A DNA stretch of 64,000 nt from Castellaniella daejeonensis (lineage in GTDB: Bacteria; Pseudomonadota; Gammaproteobacteria; Burkholderiales; Burkholderiaceae_B). Below are positions 17,724-25,373 of the stretch, piece by piece. The translations under genes were made by a program, and so were the position numbers. Numbering within the stretch: the first letter of the stretch is position 1; the number at the start of each line of letters is the position of its first letter. The DNA lies in assembly GCF_039523555.1 (NCBI RefSeq), contig NZ_BAAAFN010000011.1, forward strand, positions 186,001 to 250,000, in the 5' to 3' direction. The notes under the pieces were generated by a model that saw nothing but the letters and a program-made list of their open reading frames with translations, did no database searches and had not been told where the DNA came from.

Positions 17724-17916
17724 GGATCGTGATTCTCTCAGGGGGCGACGAAGCCTTGGACAGGCGGCAGGCATGCCCGAAGAGCGCATGCCGTTTGACC
17801 ATTCGATTATCGCATCTTTGACGTCCAGGCACCGTGGGGCGCAATCCTGGGATGCCCACCGGCCAGTCTACGGAATCGCAGTCATCCGCCGCGGCATGGC
17901 CTGCACGGAACGGCTC

Positions 17917-17947
17917 TTGACTCCGTAGCCGGGTACGGAGCATAGAC
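17917..17947 (+). promoter_or_regulatory. MerR-type promoter/operator upstream of the chemotaxis receptor
   Basis: TTGACT (17917-17922), a 19-base spacer and ATAGAC (17942-17947). The spacer holds TCCGTAG-CCGG-GTACGGA (17922-17939), a 7-4-7 dyad with one mismatch, flanked by CTCCGTA/TACGGAG symmetry. A long 19-base spacer with a dyad between -35 and -10 is the hallmark of promoters activated by MerR-family proteins through DNA distortion, and the half-site equals that of the mercury operator. The predicted start of transcription is about 45 bases before the receptor gene. Confidence 0.7.
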
Positions 17948-17999
17948 TGCCGCGCGAATGGCCCTTTCCAGAAATCCCACGACAAACAAAGGACCCACC

Positions 18000-19667
18000 A
18001 TGCCAAAGCGTCGCCCCATGCGCGTATCCACCCGGCTCATCTTCGGTTTCCTCATCGTCTGCGGCATGGCCGGCCTGATCGGAGTCTTGGGCCTGTATGC
18101 GACCCGCACGGTCAACCAGATGGCCGAAACGATGTATCACCGCGACACCGTCGGCCTGCGCGACACCGCGCAGGCCAACCAGCAGCTTCTCATGAACGCA
18201 CGCGCCATCCGGATCGCCGCACTGGCGCCCACGGCGGAAATCCGGAATGCCCAGATCCAGGCCGTCCGACAGCACCTCGACAACCTGGACGACAATCTGG
18301 GACGCGCGGCGCGATCGTTCACCACGCCCGCGGAACTGGATCTGCTGGAGGAAGCGCGGGAGGCATCCCGCGAATACCGGAAACTCATCATGCAAGTAGC
18401 CGACATCCTGCCCACGGAACCGCTCCAGCAGGCACGCAAATCGGTCGGCATCCTGTACAACCAGGTCGTCCCGACGGCCAACCGCCTGGATACGCTGATG
18501 GCCCGGCTCATCCAGCACCGCCTCGACCGGGCCGAAGCCTTGAGCAGGGATACGGCTTCGATATATGCGCGCATGGTCTGGCTGATCACGGGCCTGACGC
18601 TGGGCGGCGTGATCCTGGGGCTGCTGATCGGGTTGACGCTTACCCGCAATCTGACGCGATCGCTGGGAGGCGAGCCTTCGGACGTGGCGCAGGTGGCCAG
18701 GAACGTGGCTGATGGCGATCTGGGCACGGCCGTGGATATTTCGCGCGCGCACCGCGACAGCGTGATGCAGGCCATGCTGCACATGCAGGAATCCCTGCGC
18801 AGGATCGTCGGAACGGTGCGAAAGGGCAGCGACCACATCGCCAGCGGTTCGGAACAGATCCGGTTGGGCAACACCGACCTGGCGCAACGCACCGAACGCC
18901 AGGCAGCCGACATCACCGAAACCGCTGCCGCCATGAACCAGATCTCCAGTACCATCGCCACGACGGCGCAGGCCATGCGCCAGGCAGCCCAGTTTTCGGC
19001 GGATGCCAGGCTGGCGGCGGAACAAGGCGGCCAGCGCATCGCTTCCATCGTCCAGACCATGCAGGGCATCCAGGAAGTCTCGCGCGAGGTGGCGGGCATC
19101 GTACAAGTGATCGACAGCATCGCCTTCCAGACCAATATCCTGGCGCTGAACGCCGCCGTCGAAGCAGCCCGCGCGGGCGAACAAGGCAGGGGTTTCGCGG
19201 TCGTCGCCGGCGAGGTCCGCGCCCTGGCCCAGAAAAGCGCGCAGGCCGCCCGGGAAATCACCGCGCTGATCACCAGAAGCACCGAGCGCACCGATGCCGG
19301 CGCCCAGGCCATTGAACAGGCGGGCACCGAGATCCGGTCCCTGGTGGAAAAAATACGGCAGGTCGCCCAGTTGATCGACTCGGTGAATGCCGCCACCGCG
19401 GAGCAGACATCCGGACTGAACCAGATCAATGCCGCCGTCAGCCAGATCAACGACATCACCCAGCAGAATGCGGCCCTGGTCGAGGAATCGGCAGCGGCCG
19501 CGGCCAGCCTCAGCGAACAGGCAAGGCACTTGCTGGATGTCGTGCGTCAGTTCCGCTCCGAAAAAGACATGGGCCCCGCATCGATCGCCACGCGCACAGC
19601 CCGGTACGGCACCGCAGGCGCGCAGTTGCCGGAGCCGGGCATGCCCGCCTGCGAGTTCGGATCCTGA
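18000..19667 (+). CDS. Methyl-accepting chemotaxis protein
   Basis: Transmembrane chemoreceptor that signals through CheA/CheW. The 555-residue protein has two membrane helices (about 12-34 and 192-215), a periplasmic helical domain of about 155 residues between them (four-helix-bundle type), a HAMP domain, and a long cytoplasmic coiled coil with the signalling tip IDSIAFQTNILALNA ... GEQGRGFAVVAGEVR. No C-terminal NWETF-like pentapeptide is present. I chose the ATG at 18000 (AAAGGA 8 bases upstream) over 17958, which lacks a ribosome site. It stands alone, far from any che gene in this window, behind a MerR-type promoter. The ligand is unknown. Confidence 0.93.
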   Translation: MPKRRPMRVSTRLIFGFLIVCGMAGLIGVLGLYATRTVNQMAETMYHRDTVGLRDTAQANQQLLMNARAIRIAALAPTAEIRNAQIQAVRQHLDNLDDNLGRAARSFTTPAELDLLEEAREASREYRKLIMQVADILPTEPLQQARKSVGILYNQVVPTANRLDTLMARLIQHRLDRAEALSRDTASIYARMVWLITGLTLGGVILGLLIGLTLTRNLTRSLGGEPSDVAQVARNVADGDLGTAVDISRAHRDSVMQAMLHMQESLRRIVGTVRKGSDHIASGSEQIRLGNTDLAQRTERQAADITETAAAMNQISSTIATTAQAMRQAAQFSADARLAAEQGGQRIASIVQTMQGIQEVSREVAGIVQVIDSIAFQTNILALNAAVEAARAGEQGRGFAVVAGEVRALAQKSAQAAREITALITRSTERTDAGAQAIEQAGTEIRSLVEKIRQVAQLIDSVNAATAEQTSGLNQINAAVSQINDITQQNAALVEESAAAAASLSEQARHLLDVVRQFRSEKDMGPASIATRTARYGTAGAQLPEPGMPACEFGS

Positions 19668-19697
19668 GCCCCGGCCATGCGGGATGCAGCAGCGGCC

Positions 19698-20144
19698 TCA
19701 GGATGGCGACGTCAGGACACCTGCCTGCCAGCAAGGCATCTGGCCGTTTCCCGGCCGGCAAGGGCTCTGACGGCCGCCTCTCAGCGGGCACAGCGCGCAA
19801 TCCTGCTGCTGCTGGCATTGCGCCAGCAAGGATTCCAATCCCTTGACCGTCTTGCCCAGATTCCGCATCAGGGTATTGAGGGAGTGGATTTTTTCCTGGA
19901 CGAGATTCTGTACTTGTACGCAGCCCACTTCCGAGAGCGGTTTGGACAGTATGGCAATTTCGTCAAGCGAAAACCCCCAGGACTGTGCCCGCTTGATGAA
20001 GCGGATGCGATCGACGATGTCCTGCGAATAACGCCGATGAGACCCGAGAGGTTTTGCCGGCACGGCAATGAGACCACGGCGCTGGTAATAGCGGATGGTC
20101 TCTATGCTCACGCCAGCCTGCTTTGCGACACGACTGATGTTCAA
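19698..20144 (-). CDS. MerR-family regulator with mercury-type cysteine spacing
   Basis: Transcription regulator of the MerR family. The 148-residue product has the winged helix at the N-terminus (SRVAKQAGVSIETIRYYQRRG), a long dimerisation helix, and cysteines at 75, 110, 116, 119, 129 and 138. Cys75, Cys110 and Cys119 have the same spacing (35 and 9 residues) as Hg(II) ligands Cys82, Cys117 and Cys126 of MerR. The start codon is TTG at 20144, chosen because GAGGTGAT (20148-20155) lies just upstream and the N-terminus fits the family. It is divergent from the EAL gene and ends 30 bases from the convergent receptor gene. Its C-terminal tail past residue 122 is longer than in Tn501 MerR. Confidence 0.88.
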   Translation of the reverse strand: MNISRVAKQAGVSIETIRYYQRRGLIAVPAKPLGSHRRYSQDIVDRIRFIKRAQSWGFSLDEIAILSKPLSEVGCVQVQNLVQEKIHSLNTLMRNLGKTVKGLESLLAQCQQQQDCALCPLRGGRQSPCRPGNGQMPCWQAGVLTSPS

Positions 20145-20164
20145 TGCATCACCTCATGAATTCC

Positions 20165-20195
20165 TTGATTCCGTACCTGGGTACGGACGTTAGAT
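20165..20195 (+). promoter_or_regulatory. MerR-type promoter/operator upstream of the EAL gene
   Basis: TTGATT (20165-20170), a 19-base spacer and TTAGAT (20190-20195). The spacer contains a perfect 7-4-7 dyad, TCCGTAC-CTGG-GTACGGA (20170-20187), differing from the Tn501/Tn21 mercury operator only in the central bases. It begins 20 bases from the divergent merR-like start codon, the usual position for an autoregulated MerR pair, and points toward the small ORF and the EAL gene. Confidence 0.78.
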
Positions 20196-20217
20196 TGCCT
20201 AAGGCAATCAGGAACTC

Positions 20218-20301
20218 ATGAAAGCCGCGAACCGGCACGCCAGGCATGCATGCCGATCGCTACACCGCCGCTATTCCGACAAAAGACTATGTTATCCGTA
20301 A
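20218..20301 (+). CDS. 27-residue basic small ORF in the MerR-controlled leader
   Basis: ATG at 20218 preceded by AGGA 5 bases upstream, 27 codons, TAA at 20299-20301. It starts about 15 bases after the predicted transcription start of the MerR-type promoter. The peptide begins MKAANRHARHACRSLHRRY and has 3 His, 2 Cys and 9 Arg/Lys, so it could bind metal or nucleic acid, or act as a leader peptide controlling the EAL gene, whose start is 52 bases after the stop. Too short to match a family; expression is not shown. Confidence 0.4.
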   Translation: MKAANRHARHACRSLHRRYSDKRLCYP

Positions 20302-20353
20302 CAAAACCATTTGACTAGAAACAAATCACCGCACACAACCAAGGACGTGCTGC

Positions 20354-21187
20354 ATGGAAGGAATCGCACAAGTGCAGGATGCGGAAGGTTTCACAGCCGC
20401 CACACGGACCAGCCACGGCATGGACACCGCCCGCAAGGAAACCGGCCCACTGGCATCCCTGAGGCAGGCATTGGAACAGCAGGAATTCCGCCTTGCGTAC
20501 CAGCCGATCATCGATCTGCGCAATCGGGCACCGATCGGTTTCGAGGCGCTGATCCGCTGGCCCCGGGCCAACATCGGCCCGGATGTCTTCATCCCGGTCG
20601 CCGAGCACGGTGGCCTGATTCGCGAGATCACCAGGTCCGTCTGCCGCCAGGCGGCCCAGGACCGGGTGACCCGGTGCGCCTCAGGCCAGGTCAGGCTATC
20701 GATCAATCTCTCGGCCGCGGACGCCGAATCCATGGAAACCGTTGCACTGCTGGCCACCCTGGCCGAGACCCTGGGCGGCGGCACTGCGCTGTGCATCGAA
20801 CTGACCGAACGATCCCTGCTGGCCCCCGGACGCTGCGGGCCAGTGCTGCAGGCGATCCGGGCGCTTGGCATCCAGGTGCATCTGGATGACTTCGGCATCG
20901 GTTATGCCAATTTCCAATCCCTGATCGAATTGCCACTGGACGGCATCAAGATCGACCACAGCCTGATACGGCGTATCGACACATCCACCACGGCCCGGCT
21001 GGTCATCCGGCACCTCGCCAAGCTGACCGGCGCCCTGGGGCTCGCCGTGACGGCAGAAGGCGTCGAGACGGAATCCCAGGCCCGGATACTCAAGTCGCTG
21101 GGCATCCGCCAGGCGCAAGGCTGGCTGTTCGGCCTGCCCAAATACATCGAGGACTATCCGGCCCATCCCATGACCCGCCGATCCTGA
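20354..21187 (+). CDS. Stand-alone EAL-domain cyclic-di-GMP phosphodiesterase
   Basis: Predicted cytoplasmic enzyme that hydrolyses cyclic di-GMP to pGpG, which usually favours motility over attachment. The 277-residue product is one EAL domain after a 35-residue N-terminal tail, with no sensor, GGDEF or membrane segment. Catalytic and metal residues are all seen: E64 of the EAL motif (GFEALIRW), N118, E149 (ELTE), D178-D179 (LDDFGIG), K199 (IKID), E235 and E238 (AEGVE) and Q255. AAGGA lies 8 bases before the ATG. With no sensor domain, control is likely at transcription by the MerR-type promoter 160 bases upstream. It converges with a second merR gene 3 bases away. Confidence 0.92.
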   Translation: MEGIAQVQDAEGFTAATRTSHGMDTARKETGPLASLRQALEQQEFRLAYQPIIDLRNRAPIGFEALIRWPRANIGPDVFIPVAEHGGLIREITRSVCRQAAQDRVTRCASGQVRLSINLSAADAESMETVALLATLAETLGGGTALCIELTERSLLAPGRCGPVLQAIRALGIQVHLDDFGIGYANFQSLIELPLDGIKIDHSLIRRIDTSTTARLVIRHLAKLTGALGLAVTAEGVETESQARILKSLGIRQAQGWLFGLPKYIEDYPAHPMTRRS

Positions 21188-21190
21188 CCC

Positions 21191-21607
21191 CTACCCTTTG
21201 CGGCAGAAGGGCCTTTGCGGCCCCTTCGCCCAAACCGTCAGGCAGACCAGGCCGCAGCATCGGCGGTCCTTCTCGCAAGGAATCTCCTTCAAGGCCCTTT
21301 GCAGGCACCCCAGGCGCCAGGTCAGTTCCTTCAGCTTGCGGCCTGTCGAACCGATATGCCGTTCGATGGAGACTCGCACGTCGCGGCAGGCCTCGGCCTG
21401 GCCCTGGAGCAACATCCGGATTTCTTCCAGGCTGAACCCAAGCGTCCGCAATTTCCGGATCTGCACGATGGTGTCCACCATGTCCCGGGAATAGCGGCGG
21501 TACGACCCTGGCGGCCGAGGCGGGATGCGCAGCAGGCCGCGTCGCTGGTAATAGCGGATGGTTTCAACCCCCACACCGGCCTGACGGGCCAATTCGCCGA
21601 TCTTCAT
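21191..21607 (-). CDS. Second MerR-family regulator, cysteine-rich C-terminus
   Basis: MerR-family transcription regulator. The 138-residue product has MKIGELARQAGVGVETIRYY and the wing PGSYRRYSRDMVDTI, a dimerisation helix, and a C-terminal cluster CEKDRRCCGLVC plus further cysteines, suggesting metal or redox sensing. The cysteine spacing differs from the other MerR protein here by a 2-residue shift, so ligand identity may differ. I placed the start at 21607 by family alignment; ATGs at 21613, 21622 and 21652 are in frame and none has a strong ribosome site. It lies 84 bases after selO on the same strand, so it could be read from selO. I found no 19-base-spacer dyad promoter next to it. Confidence 0.85.
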   Translation of the reverse strand: MKIGELARQAGVGVETIRYYQRRGLLRIPPRPPGSYRRYSRDMVDTIVQIRKLRTLGFSLEEIRMLLQGQAEACRDVRVSIERHIGSTGRKLKELTWRLGCLQRALKEIPCEKDRRCCGLVCLTVWAKGPQRPFCRKG

Positions 21608-21691
21608 GGGCATCTCGATCATCCGGCTTTCCAGGGAGCCGGCCGAGATCATGATACGGCCCGGCCGGCACCGCCGGCTTGAGCCACATCA

Positions 21692-23167
21692 TCATGAAGA
21701 ACAGCTGACCGCCACTGCCGGCTCGCCGGCGGCGGGCGGACAGGCATAGGACTCGAATCCGGGCCGTTCGGTGTACGGATCCCGCAGCAGAACGAGCAGG
21801 CGATCGATCTCCGAAGCATCGCCCCGCTGTGCGGCCTCGATGGCACGCTGCGCCAGGTGATTGCGCAACACATACAGGGGATTGACCCGAAGCATGGCGG
21901 CACGGCGCGCCGCTGCATCCCCGCCCTGCTCCGACAGACGGGCCAGGTAGCGGTCCAGCCAGGCGCGTGCCGGTGCCCGATCGGCGAACAGGGCCAGCCA
22001 GGGATCGGCATCGAGGTCGGCCCCGGCCAGCAGACGGAAGGCCTGGGTGAAGTCGGCCTGCTGCGCATGCAGCAGGTTCCACCAGTCGTCTTCCAGCGCG
22101 GCGTCTGCCGGCCGCCAGGCGTTCAGGCCCAGCTTGCGCGCCAGACCGGCGCGATACGCCGCCAGGAACTCTGCCTCGAAAGGCGCCAGGCTTGCTTCCA
22201 GCGCGGGCGCATCGCAACCCAGCACCAGCAGGCTGCCCGCAAGGCGGTACAGGTTCCAGCGGGCCACGGCCGGCTGGGCATTCCAGGCGTAGCGTCCAGC
22301 CGTATCGCTATGGTTGCAGACATGATTTGCCTGGAAGGCATCCATGAAACCGAACGGACCGTAATCCAGCGTCAACCCCAGGATGGACATATTGTCGGTG
22401 TTCATCACCCCGTGGCAGAAACCGACCAGCTGCCATTGTGCGATCAGGCGCGCCGTACGCCGCACGACTTCGGCCAGCAAGCGGCAGGCCGTGGCAGGCG
22501 TATCCGTTTCGCTGCCGGCCATGACCCGGCATCCGGGGTACCAATGCCCGACGACGTAGTCCAGCAGGGCCTTCTGCTCGTGATGCGAATGCCCCCAGTG
22601 CTCGAAGTGCCCGAAGCGCACGAAGCTGGGCGCCAGGCGGGTGACGATGGCCGCGGTCTCGACGGTTTCACGCACGACCGGATCATCCGAAGCCGCCAGA
22701 GCCAGCGCCCGGGTCGTGGGAATGCCCAGGCCGGCCATGGCCTCGCTGGCCAGGTATTCACGCACGCTGGAACGCAGTACGGCCCAGCCGTCTCCCATGC
22801 GGGAATAGGGTGTGCGGCCGGAACCCTTCAGCTGGATTTCCCAGGAGCCGCCAGGCGTCTGGACATCGCCCAGCAGGTGCGCGCGGCCGTCGCCCAATTG
22901 ACCGGCCCAGACCCCGAACTGATGGCCGCTGTAGGCAGTGGCCACCGGCGGGACGTCTGCCAGCCGCCCGCCGCCCGCACACAGGGCCAGGAAGCCAGGC
23001 GTACGCAGGACCCCGGCATCCAGGCCGATCAGGGCCGCCGCATCGGGATTGGCATGCAGCAGGCGCGGTTCCCGCAGCGGCCTGGGATCGACCTGGGAGT
23101 AGAAGCCGCGCGGCAGGGTTGCAAAGGAGCAGCCCGTGCGCAGGCCGGCCAGGAATGGATCAGCCAT
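21692..23167 (-). CDS. selO: Protein adenylyltransferase SelO (YdiU/UPF0061)
   Basis: Pseudokinase-fold enzyme that transfers AMP to Ser, Thr or Tyr of target proteins, linked to redox stress in bacteria. The 491-residue product shows YSGHQFGVWAGQLGDGRA, ELQLKGSGRTPYSR-like (EIQLKGSGRTPYSRMGDG), GVMNTDNMSILG and the C-terminal tail SCSS. That penultimate-region cysteine occupies the place of selenocysteine in eukaryotic SelO. It overlaps the DUF2069 gene by 8 bases upstream and precedes the second merR gene. Confidence 0.95.
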   Translation of the reverse strand: MADPFLAGLRTGCSFATLPRGFYSQVDPRPLREPRLLHANPDAAALIGLDAGVLRTPGFLALCAGGGRLADVPPVATAYSGHQFGVWAGQLGDGRAHLLGDVQTPGGSWEIQLKGSGRTPYSRMGDGWAVLRSSVREYLASEAMAGLGIPTTRALALAASDDPVVRETVETAAIVTRLAPSFVRFGHFEHWGHSHHEQKALLDYVVGHWYPGCRVMAGSETDTPATACRLLAEVVRRTARLIAQWQLVGFCHGVMNTDNMSILGLTLDYGPFGFMDAFQANHVCNHSDTAGRYAWNAQPAVARWNLYRLAGSLLVLGCDAPALEASLAPFEAEFLAAYRAGLARKLGLNAWRPADAALEDDWWNLLHAQQADFTQAFRLLAGADLDADPWLALFADRAPARAWLDRYLARLSEQGGDAAARRAAMLRVNPLYVLRNHLAQRAIEAAQRGDASEIDRLLVLLRDPYTERPGFESYACPPAAGEPAVAVSCSS

Positions 23168-23534
23168 GACGCGCCGCCCGCTTGGCGGGACGCACGTACA
23201 GGATGGCTCCCAGGTAAAGCCCCAGCGCCAGGATGGCTTCCAGCCCGGCCAGCGCCGCCGACACCGGCGAGACGTCCGACCAGGCGCGCACCACGCCTTC
23301 CATCAGGTAGAGCAGGCTGAGCATGGACACCCACTGCAGCGTATAGAGCCTGCGCCGCAGCACGCCGCTGACTGCAAACAACAGAGGCACAGCCTTCAGG
23401 GCCATCAGGGTGCCGCCTGCCCGCAAGGGCGCCCACCACAATTCCCACCCCACGCACAGTACGATCAGGCCGAACAGGCAGGCGCACGCCAGGATGTGCA
23501 GGCCCGGGCTGAATTTGATTTCCACGCTTTCCAT
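23160..23534 (-). CDS. DUF2069 inner-membrane protein
   Basis: Small membrane protein of unknown function belonging to the DUF2069 family. The 124 residues contain four hydrophobic segments (about 13-33, 43-57, 65-80, 90-112) with FGLIVLCVGWELWWAP and LYLMEGVVRAW as recognisable stretches. It overlaps selO by 8 bases, so the two are co-translated. A TATTAT near its start (about 23545) probably belongs to the divergent yihY promoter. Confidence 0.85.
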   Translation of the reverse strand: MESVEIKFSPGLHILACACLFGLIVLCVGWELWWAPLRAGGTLMALKAVPLLFAVSGVLRRRLYTLQWVSMLSLLYLMEGVVRAWSDVSPVSAALAGLEAILALGLYLGAILYVRPAKRAARHG

Positions 23535-23569
23535 GCTGGTATTATGACCCGAAACCCAGTGCCAGCCTC

Positions 23570-24823
23570 ATGACGACACCGCAACCGCCAGCCCCGTCTC
23601 CCACCGAGCGCCGCAGCCGCGCGCTGGACATCCTGCGCTTCACGCTGGATTTCGCCGCGCACCGCAAATTGACCCGGGTGGCCTCCAGCCTCACCTTCAC
23701 CACGGTGCTGGCGATCGTGCCGATGCTGGCCGTGGTGCTGGCGCTGTTCACAGCCTTCCCGCTGTTCGCCGAATTCCGCCTGGCCCTGGAAACCTTCCTG
23801 GGCGAAAGCCTGCTGCCGCCTTCAGTGTCCGACACCATCATGCGCTACCTGAACCAGTTCGCGGCGCAGGCATCCGGGTTGACGGCCGTGGGCGGCGCCT
23901 TCCTGGTCGTGACATCGATCCTGCTGATCATGACGATCGACGAGGCTTTCAACGAAATCTGGAACGTGGCCCGCCAGCGCCCCATGCGCCAGCGGCTGCT
24001 GGTGTACTGGGCGATCATTTCCCTGGGGCCGATCCTGACGGGCGCCAGCCTGTGGGCCAGCTCGGTGCTGGCCCGGGAATCCCTGGGCTATATCGGCAAC
24101 CTGCCCGAAGGCATCGGCCTGCTGCTCAACCTGGTGCCCCTGCTGATGTCGGTCCTGGGCTTCACGGCCCTGTTCGTGTTCGTGCCCAACTGCCGCGTGC
24201 TGTGGCGCGACGCCGCGCTGGGCGGGCTGGGTACCACGGCAGTCCTGGCCATCATGAAGGCGGGGTTCACCGCCTACCTGACGCGCTTTCCTTCATACAC
24301 CGTCATCTACGGGGCGTTCGCCACGCTGCCGATCTTCCTGCTGTGGATCTACCTGTCCTGGCTGGTGGTGCTGATGGGCGCCACGGTGGCCTCGTTGCTG
24401 CCGGCGCTGCGGCTGCACCGCTGGGCGCTGCAGCGCCAGGTCGGCGCCCAGGCTGCCGACGCACTGGGCATCCTGCGCATCCTGTGGCAGGCGCGGGGCA
24501 CGCTGCCACCGGGGCGCAGCATGGCCTACCTTGAAAAACACCTGCGCGTCCATCCCGACGCCCTGCGCGACATGCTCGGCGCCCTGCGTGAACTGGGCTA
24601 CGCCGTGCCTGTCGCCGACGGCGACCAGTGGGTACTGGCCTGCGATCCGGCTCGGGCCGATATCGGCCCGCTGGTGGACCGGCTGCTGATCGACCGGGCC
24701 CAGCCGGGGCTGCAGGCCGGCATGCTCGACGCCCTGTCGCGCACCTTGCTGGGCGATCCTCCGGTCCTGGACGCGCTTTTCGGCGGCGACGCTACCGAAA
24801 ACCGGGATGATGATGCACAATAA
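23570..24823 (+). CDS. YihY/BrkB-family inner-membrane protein
   Basis: Polytopic inner-membrane protein of the YihY (UPF0761, formerly RNase BN) family; function unsettled and the old RNase BN label is wrong. The 417-residue product has about six hydrophobic segments in residues 30-280, with ASSLTFTTVLAIVPMLAVVLA and the signature PSYTVIYGAFATLPIFLLWIYLSW, then a soluble winged-helix-like C-terminal tail (about 300-410). It is divergent from DUF2069-selO and followed 39 bases later by the CBS-domain gene. Confidence 0.9.
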   Translation: MTTPQPPAPSPTERRSRALDILRFTLDFAAHRKLTRVASSLTFTTVLAIVPMLAVVLALFTAFPLFAEFRLALETFLGESLLPPSVSDTIMRYLNQFAAQASGLTAVGGAFLVVTSILLIMTIDEAFNEIWNVARQRPMRQRLLVYWAIISLGPILTGASLWASSVLARESLGYIGNLPEGIGLLLNLVPLLMSVLGFTALFVFVPNCRVLWRDAALGGLGTTAVLAIMKAGFTAYLTRFPSYTVIYGAFATLPIFLLWIYLSWLVVLMGATVASLLPALRLHRWALQRQVGAQAADALGILRILWQARGTLPPGRSMAYLEKHLRVHPDALRDMLGALRELGYAVPVADGDQWVLACDPARADIGPLVDRLLIDRAQPGLQAGMLDALSRTLLGDPPVLDALFGGDATENRDDDAQ

Positions 24824-24862
24824 TGAACAAACGGCCGGACCACGGCGCCACTGGGAATCGAC

Positions 24863-25333
24863 ATGCTGAAAGTCAATGAAATCCTGCGCGTGAAGGGGCA
24901 CACGCTGTACACAGGGACGCCCGACATGCCGGTGCGCGAGGCCATCGCCACCATGAGCCAGCTCGACATCGGCTCGCTGGTCATCATGGACCACGGCCAG
25001 CTCGCCGGCATGCTCACCTTCCGTGAAATCATCAACCACCTGAATGCACACGACGGCCAGGCCGGCGACTACACGGTGCGCAGCATCATGGACGACGCTC
25101 CGGTCAGCGTCACGCCCAACACCGACGCCGACGAAGTCCAGCGCCTGATGCTCGACAAGCACGCCCGCTATATTCCCGTCATGGATGGCCCCACCCTCAT
25201 GGGCGTGATTTCGTTCTACGACATGGCGCGCGCCATCGTCGAGGCCCAGCAGTTCGAAAACGACATGCTCAAGGCCTATATCCGCGACTGGCCCGCCGAC
25301 ACCACATCGGAACCCCCTGCCCGCAAGGCCTGA
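24863..25333 (+). CDS. Tandem CBS-domain protein
   Basis: Small cytoplasmic protein of two CBS motifs (about residues 8-65 and 73-130), a module that usually binds adenine nucleotides and senses energy state. The 156-residue product shows PVREAIATMSQLDIGSLVI and DEVQRLMLDKHARYIPVMDG. GGGA upstream of the ATG can act as ribosome site. It follows yihY and converges with dusA across a 33-base gap that contains a symmetric hairpin. Its partner protein is not evident. Confidence 0.88.
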   Translation: MLKVNEILRVKGHTLYTGTPDMPVREAIATMSQLDIGSLVIMDHGQLAGMLTFREIINHLNAHDGQAGDYTVRSIMDDAPVSVTPNTDADEVQRLMLDKHARYIPVMDGPTLMGVISFYDMARAIVEAQQFENDMLKAYIRDWPADTTSEPPARKA

Positions 25334-25373
25334 GGCCAGCCGGGCGCCGGCTCGGCCGGCCCCGCCTCAGGCC
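25327..25373. terminator. Bidirectional hairpin between convergent CBS and dusA genes
   Basis: GGCCTGAGGC (25327-25336) and GCCTCAGGCC (25364-25373) form a perfect 10-base inverted repeat that includes both convergent stop codons; AGCCGG-GCG-CCGGCT lies inside it. It could serve both strands as a GC-rich terminator or transcript-end structure. No T-tract follows in either direction. Confidence 0.5.

Noticed and set aside
17868..19529. 553-residue minus-strand ORF opposite the chemotaxis receptor
   Set aside because: The plus-strand receptor has full family motifs; the opposite frame has none.
19698..21187. Reading the MerR cluster as a mercury-resistance operon
   Set aside because: No merT, merP, merA, merB or merC-like gene is found; the targets are a receptor and an EAL enzyme.
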